A DNA stretch of 15,017 nt from the NCBI GenBank assembly GCA_016791325.1, contig JAEUMU010000172.1:1-15017 (forward strand), given 5' to 3'. The position numbers and the translations under genes were made by a program. Shown piece by piece: positions 8,159 through 12,459 of the stretch. The DNA is from Hyphomonadaceae bacterium (lineage in GTDB: Bacteria > Pseudomonadota > Alphaproteobacteria > Caulobacterales > Aquidulcibacteraceae). Every line of letters begins with the position of its first letter. Position 1 is the first letter of the stretch. The notes under the pieces were generated by a model. It was not told where the DNA came from and did no database searches. It saw nothing but the letters and a program-made list of their open reading frames with translations.

Positions 8159-8983
8159 GTGAACTATCGCCACGCCTTCCATGCCGGAAACCACGCCGAT
8201 GTGCTGAAGCACGCGGTGCTGCTGTTTTGCCTCGACGCGCTAAAGCGCAAGTCCGCGCCGTTTGCGGTGTTGGACACCCATGCCGGGCGCGGTTTCTACG
8301 ATCTATTGGGCGACGAAGCGCTGCGCAGTCCGGAATGGCAAGGCGGCGTCGCGCGCGTGTGGGATTGGCCGGAAGCGCCGGCGCTGATTCAGCGTTACGT
8401 CGAAGCCGTGCAGCGGTTCAACGAGGATGGCGCGCTGCGCACCTATCCTGGCTCACCCGTTCTCGTCACCCAAGCCTTGCGCCCTGACGACGTGCTGATG
8501 GCGTGCGAGCTGCATGCGGAAGATCACGACAAACTGCGCCGAGCGCTGCCGCGCGTGGGAAATGTGCAGGTGCACCATCGCGATGGTTGGCAGGCGCTGA
8601 CGGCGCTGTTGCCCTCGCCGCAGAAGCGCGGCCTTGTGCTGATCGACCCGCCCTATGAGGCGCCTGACGAATTGGAGACCGCCGCCCGCGCCTTCGGCGC
8701 CGCGCTGAAGCGCTTCGGCCACGGCATGTATCTTTGGTGGCGGCCGCTGAAGAGCGAGAGCGCTCTGGCCGCCGCCGACGCCGAAGCCCGCGCTCAGGGC
8801 GCGCGCCAGTTGCTCCGCGCGGACTTATGGGTCGATACAGTGCGCCTGGAAGGCAGGCTAAACGGCTCAAGCGTGCTGCTGATCAATCCCCCGTTCGGCC
8901 TGCGGCAGACGCTTGAGGCGGCGCTGCCGGCGCTTGCGGCGCGGCTTTCACAGGGGGCTCACGGCTGGCGGGTGCAAGAATAA
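8159..8983 (+). CDS. rlmJ: 23S rRNA (adenine(2030)-N6)-methyltransferase RlmJ
   Basis: RlmJ methylates N6 of A2030 in 23S rRNA using S-adenosylmethionine. The 274-residue protein starts with NYRHAFHAGNHADVLKHAV, the diagnostic N-terminus of this family. VLDTHAGRGFYDL supplies the SAM-binding region, and the N6-adenine methyltransferase catalytic tetrad is D163-PPY166 in VLIDPPYEAP. Further family stretches are YPGSPVL and the C-terminal LLINPPFGL. Length is normal (E. coli about 280). The start is GTG 8159-8161; its Shine-Dalgarno is poor, but the protein N-terminus aligns with the family from this point. The gene stops at TAA 8981-8983, which abuts a terminator hairpin. Confidence 0.95.
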   Translation: MNYRHAFHAGNHADVLKHAVLLFCLDALKRKSAPFAVLDTHAGRGFYDLLGDEALRSPEWQGGVARVWDWPEAPALIQRYVEAVQRFNEDGALRTYPGSPVLVTQALRPDDVLMACELHAEDHDKLRRALPRVGNVQVHHRDGWQALTALLPSPQKRGLVLIDPPYEAPDELETAARAFGAALKRFGHGMYLWWRPLKSESALAAADAEARAQGARQLLRADLWVDTVRLEGRLNGSSVLLINPPFGLRQTLEAALPALAARLSQGAHGWRVQE

Positions 8984-9008
8984 AGGGCGCGGATTTCTCC
9001 GCGCCCTT
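8983..9008. terminator. Rho-independent terminator between rlmJ and the 30-aa ORF
   Basis: AAGGGCGCGGA (8983-8993), loop TTTC, then TCCGCGCCCTT (8998-9008) form a perfect 11-bp stem. On the + strand it follows the rlmJ stop immediately but has only a C-rich tail. On the - strand it lies 26 bp after the small ORF stop and is followed by a T-rich run (TTTATTCTT), so it works better in that direction. It is probably used from both sides. Confidence 0.8.
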
Positions 9009-9034
9009 CCCCCTCGCCTACGCGAGTCGCACTC

Positions 9035-9127
9035 TTAGGCGACGATCTGCGCGGCTTGGTTCAAAACTGTGATCGCGACCGGGCAGAACACGGCGGCGGC
9101 GGCGATCAGGCTCATGAACTTTGTCAT
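9035..9127 (-). CDS. Putative 30-residue small hydrophobic (membrane) protein
   Basis: ATG 9127-9125 to TAA 9037-9035 encodes 30 residues: a short polar start (MTKF), one hydrophobic span (MSLIAAAAVFCPVAITVL) and a polar-to-hydrophobic tail (NQAAQIVA). A clear AGGGAG Shine-Dalgarno (CTCCCT on +, 9134-9139) lies 6 nt before the ATG. A stem-loop lies just upstream of it, and the terminator at 8983-9008 follows the stop with a T-tract in this orientation. SD, ORF and terminator together form a complete mini transcription unit, which is unlikely by chance. I have a weak recollection of similar short hypothetical proteins ending in QAAQIVA in related bacteria, but cannot confirm it. The function is unknown; a single-span membrane peptide is the most that can be inferred. 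A longer frame through the same bases to 9916 is antisense to the transporter gene and is not real. Confidence 0.6.
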   Translation of the reverse strand: MTKFMSLIAAAAVFCPVAITVLNQAAQIVA

Positions 9128-9146
9128 CTCGTGCTCCCTGGTCAAT

Positions 9147-9178
9147 CGGTTCATCGCGTCTTTGCGATGAGAAGACCG
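9147..9178 (-). promoter_or_regulatory. Stem-loop leader upstream of the small ORF
   Basis: CGGT (9147-9150) pairs with ACCG (9175-9178), and TCATCGC (9151-9157) pairs with GCGATGA (9164-9170). The result is 11 base pairs interrupted by a one-sided GAAG bulge, with a 6-base loop. In the minus direction the structure ends 7 bases before the Shine-Dalgarno of the 30-aa ORF. It could be a translational control element or transcript-stabilising hairpin. The symmetry also allows it to be read on the + strand, in the leader of the transporter gene. Confidence 0.45.
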
Positions 9179-9242
9179 TAACGCCGCCTTCCAGGGCCCG
9201 CCGTTACCTCCGTCACGCTGGACGTCGGCGCCGGCTTGGCGC

Positions 9243-9247
9243 AGGAG
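9243..9247 (+). promoter_or_regulatory. Shine-Dalgarno of the VUT-family transporter gene
   Basis: AGGAG lies 9 bases before ATG 9257. It decides the start: an in-frame TTG at 9236 would place this AGGAG inside the coding region and has no ribosome site of its own. Confidence 0.65.
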
Positions 9248-9256
9248 TACGCGCGT

Positions 9257-9874
9257 ATGAACGCCTCTGAAGCCTTTCTCTTCCTGCAGCAGCCCCACAT
9301 CGCCGTGCCGATCGTGCTGGCGACGATGGCTGGGTTCTTCCTGGCCGGGAGACGGTGGGCGGCCCTTTACGTGGGGCTGATGCCGTTCATCAATTGGTCG
9401 TTCGGGGCAGTGGAGACCTACGCCATCCCGGGCTGGCTCGGCGGGGGCCAATTCCAGCCGCTCGCCATCGTCACCGGGCTGGTGCTGGTGGTGCGCGATT
9501 TCGCTCAGCGCGAGATGAAGCACTGGGTCTGGGCCGCCATGATCACCGGGCTGCTGCTTTCCACGCTGACCTCCTGGATCACCATCGTCGTCGCCAGCGG
9601 GCTCGCCTTTTTGATCAGCGAAACCGTGGATTGGGCGGTTTACACGTTCTCCAAGCGCCCGCTTTCGCAGCGCATCATGCTCTCCAGCGTAGCGTCGGCC
9701 CCGCTCGACCAATTGGTGTTCATAGGCCTGGCCTCCATGGTGGTGCCGGGCATCTTCGCCTGGGGAACCATCATCACGGGCATCGCCTCGAAGCTGCTGG
9801 GCGCTTGGGTGGTGTCGCGGGTGATCGCCGCGCAGGAGCGCAAAACCGCGCCGCAACAGGTGAATCCGGCGTAA
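9257..9874 (+). CDS. VUT/YhhQ-family integral membrane protein (putative queuosine-precursor transporter)
   Basis: This 205-residue, strongly hydrophobic protein has about six predicted membrane segments. The middle carries family-type features of the VUT/DUF165 (YhhQ) group: VLVVRDFAQREMKHWVWAAM, then ASGLAFLISETVDWAVYTFS, then RPLSQRIMLSS and APLDQLVFIGLAS. The RDxxQR, SE-x-VDW-x-VY and LSQR elements are typical, and length fits the family. YhhQ imports 7-deazaguanine precursors (preQ0/preQ1); other members have no shown substrate. No queuosine gene lies next to it and I found no preQ1 riboswitch in the 129-bp leader, so substrate is inferred by family only. The start ATG 9257 is chosen for the AGGAG at 9243-9247. 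The gene ends in TAA; no terminator was seen directly after it. Confidence 0.7.
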   Translation: MNASEAFLFLQQPHIAVPIVLATMAGFFLAGRRWAALYVGLMPFINWSFGAVETYAIPGWLGGGQFQPLAIVTGLVLVVRDFAQREMKHWVWAAMITGLLLSTLTSWITIVVASGLAFLISETVDWAVYTFSKRPLSQRIMLSSVASAPLDQLVFIGLASMVVPGIFAWGTIITGIASKLLGAWVVSRVIAAQERKTAPQQVNPA

Positions 9875-10075
9875 ACCAGCGAGTTCGCGCTTGCGCGCCG
9901 GAACCCCCTCGCGCATAAGCGGATTGTAAAGAGCCGGCGATGGTGGCCGGCCAAGGTGCGAATTCCGCGGCGTGCGGCAGCAAAGTCTTCCCCCAACAAA
10001 GCAGAATCTCGCGGTGACGGGCGCACGGTTGATCGTGTGCGCGGCTGTCGGCGTGCGCCGGCGGTCTTTTCAATC

Positions 10076-10080
10076 AGGAA
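10076..10080 (+). promoter_or_regulatory. Shine-Dalgarno of the cold-shock protein gene
   Basis: AGGAA at 10076-10080 lies 7 bases before ATG 10088. This fixes the start; an open frame reaches back to 9956 but has no cold-shock or glycine-rich character and no ribosome site. The 213-bp gap before the ATG is probably mostly a structured 5' leader; GCGCAC (10021-10026) and GTGCGC (10037-10042) can pair within it. Confidence 0.6.
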
Positions 10081-10087
10081 AGTGGAA

Positions 10088-10720
10088 ATGAGCTTCGACG
10101 ACGATTTTGGCGGCGACGACGACAACAACGATCGCAAGAAAGACAAGCGGCGCGGCCGCGAGCGGGGTGAAGGCGCGCCGCCCGAATTCGGCGGCGGCGG
10201 TGATTTTGGCGGCGGCGGTGGCGGCTACGGCGGCGGCGGTGGTGGCGGCTACGGCGGCGGCGGATATCGCGGCGGCGGCGGCGGCTTCCGCGGCGGCGGC
10301 GGTGGTGACCGCGGCGGCGGTGGCGGCTACGGCGGCGGCGGCGGCGGTGGGGTCCGCGGCGGCGGCGGCGGCTTCCGCGGCGGCGGCGGCGGCGGCGGAT
10401 TCCGTGGCGGCGGCGGCGGCGGTGGTGGCGGCGGCTTCCGTGGCCCGCGCGAAGGCGGCGGCGGCTTTGGCGGTGGCGATCGGCCCCCGCGCCAACCGCT
10501 CGGCGATCCGCAGGACGGCACGGTGAAGTTCTTCAACGGCGCGCGGGGCTTCGGCTTCATTACGCCGGATGGCGGCGGTGCGGACGTGTTCGTGCACGTC
10601 AGCGCAGTGGAGCGCGCCGGGCTCACCTCGCTGACTGAAGGCCAACGCGTGAACTTCCAAACCCTGCCCGACACCAAGGGCAAGGGTCCGAAGGCCGTGA
10701 ACCTGAAGATCGTCGGCTAA
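10088..10720 (+). CDS. Cold-shock domain protein with long N-terminal RGG/glycine-rich low-complexity region
   Basis: The protein has 210 residues in three parts. Residues 1-33 are highly charged: an Asp-rich stretch (DDDFGGDDDNN), then a Lys/Arg-rich stretch (RKKDKRRGRERGEG). Residues 35-130 are almost all glycine, with aromatic and arginine residues in RGG motifs at R61, R68, R75, R90, R97 and R106, plus an RGP at R118; several are seven residues apart. Residues 143-210 form one complete cold-shock (OB-fold) domain with RNP1 as ARGFGFI (152-158), RNP2 as VFVHVS (167-172), and the expected GTVKFFN start. Cold-shock proteins bind single-stranded RNA/DNA and melt mRNA structure. The RGG tail type is best known in eukaryotic RNA-binding proteins and, in the reverse order, in plant CSD-glycine-rich proteins. 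RNA chaperone function is likely; condensate behaviour is inference. A strong terminator follows. Confidence 0.9.
   Translation: MSFDDDFGGDDDNNDRKKDKRRGRERGEGAPPEFGGGGDFGGGGGGYGGGGGGGYGGGGYRGGGGGFRGGGGGDRGGGGGYGGGGGGGVRGGGGGFRGGGGGGGFRGGGGGGGGGGFRGPREGGGGFGGGDRPPRQPLGDPQDGTVKFFNGARGFGFITPDGGGADVFVHVSAVERAGLTSLTEGQRVNFQTLPDTKGKGPKAVNLKIVG
10190..10477 (+). repeat. GGC/GGT trinucleotide-rich tract encoding the RGG/Gly-rich region
   Basis: This is 288 bases of mostly GGC and GGT codons, with a loose 21-base unit (Arg-Gly5-aromatic). Runs of GGC prone to replication slippage would change length in whole codons, so the reading frame is kept. The same composition produces long spurious alanine-rich frames on the other strand. 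Confidence 0.85.
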
Positions 10721-10744
10721 CAGCCGAACGAGCAGAAGAAAGCC

Positions 10745-10777
10745 AAGGCCCGCGGGGAAGCTCTCCGCGGGCCTTTT
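10745..10777 (+). terminator. Rho-independent terminator after the cold-shock gene
   Basis: AAGGCCCGCGG (10745-10755) and CCGCGGGCCTT (10765-10775) form a perfect 11-bp stem around a 9-base loop. It is followed by TTTTGCTTT on the + strand. The stem starts 25 bp after the gene stop. The minus-strand gene ending at 10789 converges on it, and the opposite strand is also T-rich after the stem, so it may serve both. Confidence 0.9.
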
Positions 10778-10788
10778 GCTTTCGCGCG

Positions 10789-11832
10789 CTATTGCAGCGG
10801 CATGAAGATTTCCAAGCGCGTGGGCAGGCCCTCTTCACCGCCCCCCGCCTGATGCACGAGCTCCCAGGGCAAGCCATTCTCGCGCAAGGGTACGCGATGC
10901 GCTTGGAGATACGCATACATCTGCGCGTACGCGGCCTGCACCTGGGCGCGGTTGCCCTCCACCAGCACATGCATGGCCCTGCCCGAGGGGGTCTGGCCGA
11001 TTTGCACGCCAACGACGCTGAGCGGGGTGGGCCCGGTAAACGGATAACCGACGCGGAAACTCATGCGATCGGCTTCGCGATCGAATTGGGTGACGACGCG
11101 CACCAACGGCCCCGCTTGGATCAGGCCATAGCCGCCCATGAAATCACGCACCTGAGCGATGCCGCGTTCTTCGGCGCGGGTGATTTCTTCCAGGTTGGTG
11201 GCTGAAGTTTCGACCACCGAATACACAAAATTCTGCGGCTCAACCACGTCGAACATCGGGTTGAGGTTCTCGAAATCGACGTTGGGGAGTTGTTCGCTGA
11301 GGGTTTTCAACCGCGCCAGCCCGTCATTCAGATCTTGGGCGATCATCCCGCGCAGGATCAGGTTCATGTAGCGGCAAGGCACATTGATCCAGCCTTCGCT
11401 GCAGGTCGCGGAAACGGTCCAGGCGACATTGGTGACGCCGGCGGCGCCGCGCTGAAACACCATGCGCGCGTTCAAAGTCGCGCGATCATCCAGTTCGAGA
11501 ATGCTTTCGATCTGTTCGTTTTCGATGGAGTCGACGATGGACACCCGCCCTGTGCCGACGCGGCGCACCGTGGAGGTCCAGCGCATGGTTTGGCCCGCGC
11601 CGGGGTCTTCGCCGGAGAAGGTGTATTGCGCGTCGGGGTCCATTGCATAATAGGGCGACCATTCCCGTGCGATGCGCAGATCGTTCGACATCGCGAACAC
11701 CGCCGCACGCGGGCGCTCTATCGTAGTGGTGCTGGTGACGGCCAAATCGTTAGGCAGCAAGAAGCGGCCCACGCCGTAGAGAACGCCCATCACCAGGGCG
11801 ATCACCAACAGCAAGCCTAGAAACCACCTCAT
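10789..11832 (-). CDS. Membrane-anchored two-domain protein: SRPBCC (polyketide cyclase-like) plus GyrI-like effector-binding domain
   Basis: The 347-residue protein starts with one uncleaved-looking hydrophobic anchor (WFLGLLLVIALVMGVLYGVG, residues 3-22). Residues about 30-185 resemble the SRPBCC/START-like polyketide cyclase group: TTTIERPRAAVFAMSND, AREWSPYYAMDPDAQYTF, a pair of strands around TMRWTSTVRR, then a long C-terminal helix (LNDGLARLKTLSEQL). Residues about 200-347 resemble the GyrI/AraC effector-binding fold: FVYSVVETS, then YGLIQAGPLVRVV, and a repeat-like second half. Both folds bind small hydrophobic ligands. With one anchor, the domains probably face the periplasm; orientation was not established. 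No substrate can be named. The ATG 11832-11830 has a G-rich region upstream but no clear Shine-Dalgarno. The gene stops with TAG. A 14-bp palindrome lies 21 bp before the start. Confidence 0.75.
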   Translation of the reverse strand: MRWFLGLLLVIALVMGVLYGVGRFLLPNDLAVTSTTTIERPRAAVFAMSNDLRIAREWSPYYAMDPDAQYTFSGEDPGAGQTMRWTSTVRRVGTGRVSIVDSIENEQIESILELDDRATLNARMVFQRGAAGVTNVAWTVSATCSEGWINVPCRYMNLILRGMIAQDLNDGLARLKTLSEQLPNVDFENLNPMFDVVEPQNFVYSVVETSATNLEEITRAEERGIAQVRDFMGGYGLIQAGPLVRVVTQFDREADRMSFRVGYPFTGPTPLSVVGVQIGQTPSGRAMHVLVEGNRAQVQAAYAQMYAYLQAHRVPLRENGLPWELVHQAGGGEEGLPTRLEIFMPLQ

Positions 11833-11853
11833 GCTGGGCCCCCCGCGCGCATA

Positions 11854-11867
11854 GGTAAGGCCTTACC
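11854..11867. promoter_or_regulatory. 14-bp perfect palindrome upstream of the SRPBCC-GyrI gene (candidate operator)
   Basis: GGTAAGGCCTTACC is its own reverse complement over all 14 bases. It begins 21 bp before the ATG of the minus-strand SRPBCC gene, a usual place for a dimeric repressor site. Flanking bases do not extend the symmetry. No regulator gene is adjacent, so the binding protein is unknown. Confidence 0.45.
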
Positions 11868-11895
11868 ATTGATGAAATTTCTTCGCCACGCGCGA

Positions 11896-11913
11896 CCATG
11901 CATGCTTGCATGG
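11896..11913. repeat. 18-bp inverted repeat in the SRPBCC/chorismate-mutase intergenic gap
   Basis: CCATGCA (11896-11902) and TGCATGG (11907-11913) are perfect 7-base inverted arms with a 4-base spacer. The dyad lies 28 bp farther from the SRPBCC start than the 14-bp palindrome, on the promoter side. The 213-bp gap holds no ORF I accept, so these two dyads are its only visible content. Confidence 0.4.
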
Positions 11914-12045
11914 CCCGCTCGTCCCTCGCGCTGCGCGCGAACCCCCGCCTGCGAAAGCGTCATTGGCAGCCCCGAAGCCGCCCTCCCCAACCGCGGTTTG
12001 GTTACCACACGGAGAGGCCCCGCGTCAGCCCGCGCACTGCAAGGC

Positions 12046-12372
12046 TCACCCGCGCGTGGCGTCCCAGACATCGAACTCGTAGGCGATGCAGCGTTCCATC
12101 ATTTCACGCCACACCGGCTCGGCGATGGACCAGGCAAGACCGTGGCGTTCGGCCTCGGCGCGCACATTGGACAGCACCTGCTGGATGCGGGCCTCATCGC
12201 GCACGACGCTGCGGCTGGGCTTGATGCGAGCGGCGGCGTCCATGTAGCCCTGCCGACGCGCGATCAGGGTCACGAGCATGCGATCGATTTCGTCCACGCC
12301 AGCGCGGACATCGAGCATGGTTGCGCATGCTGGCGGGTCCGGGGCCTGGAACACGGGTTTGAATGAGCTCAT
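12046..12372 (-). CDS. Chorismate mutase-fold protein (AroQ class, PchB-like)
   Basis: The 108-residue all-helical protein matches the single-domain chorismate mutase type II family. Helix 1 carries the LDVRAGVDEIDRMLVTLIARRQ pattern with the expected Arg and the R-R pair. GYMDAAARIKPS supplies the active-site Lys, and SVVRDEARIQQVL matches the Asp/Glu-Arg loop and helix 2. The C-terminal helix contains MMERCIAYEFDVW. The stretches RRQGYMDAAARIK, RAEAERHGL and IAYEFDVWDATRG are closer to isochorismate-pyruvate lyase PchB (MDYVKAASRFK, AEENGL, YIAEQIKYWRQTRG as I recall it) than to the P-protein mutase domain. It could make prephenate from chorismate or, less likely, act as a lyase. There is no menaquinone, salicylate or aromatic biosynthesis gene beside it. 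ATG 12372 is used; an inner Met at residue 19 is a possible alternative. The gene is divergent from uvrC across 87 bp. Confidence 0.85.
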   Translation of the reverse strand: MSSFKPVFQAPDPPACATMLDVRAGVDEIDRMLVTLIARRQGYMDAAARIKPSRSVVRDEARIQQVLSNVRAEAERHGLAWSIAEPVWREMMERCIAYEFDVWDATRG

Positions 12373-12459
12373 GGCCGCCGTTTTGGGCCTGGGAGCCCGC
12401 CCCGTCGAGGCGCTAAGGGGTCGCGGGCGGGGCTCTGGCGCCCCATTCTAAGAGACTCA

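Noticed and set aside
9128..9256. preQ1 riboswitch before the VUT-family gene
   Set aside because: I looked for the H-type pseudoknot pattern with an A-rich tail overlapping the Shine-Dalgarno and did not find it.
9035..9916. 293-codon minus-strand frame whose last 30 codons are the small ORF
   Set aside because: Most of it is antisense to the VUT transporter gene and polar/low-complexity in character; only the last part has its own Shine-Dalgarno.
10070..10660. Alanine-rich frames on either strand across the glycine-rich tract
   Set aside because: Direct by-products of GGC repeats read in other frames.
11829..12071. 80-codon minus-strand frame whose stop overlaps the SRPBCC start as ATGA
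   Set aside because: The overlap looks like an operon junction, but the product is Arg/Gly/Ala-rich without pattern, overlaps the end of the chorismate mutase gene and has no convincing ribosome site.
12386..12434. GC-rich imperfect inverted repeat between the chorismate mutase gene and uvrC
   Set aside because: Arms match only with gaps (AGCCCGCCCC against GGGCGGGGCT), as expected in GC-rich DNA.
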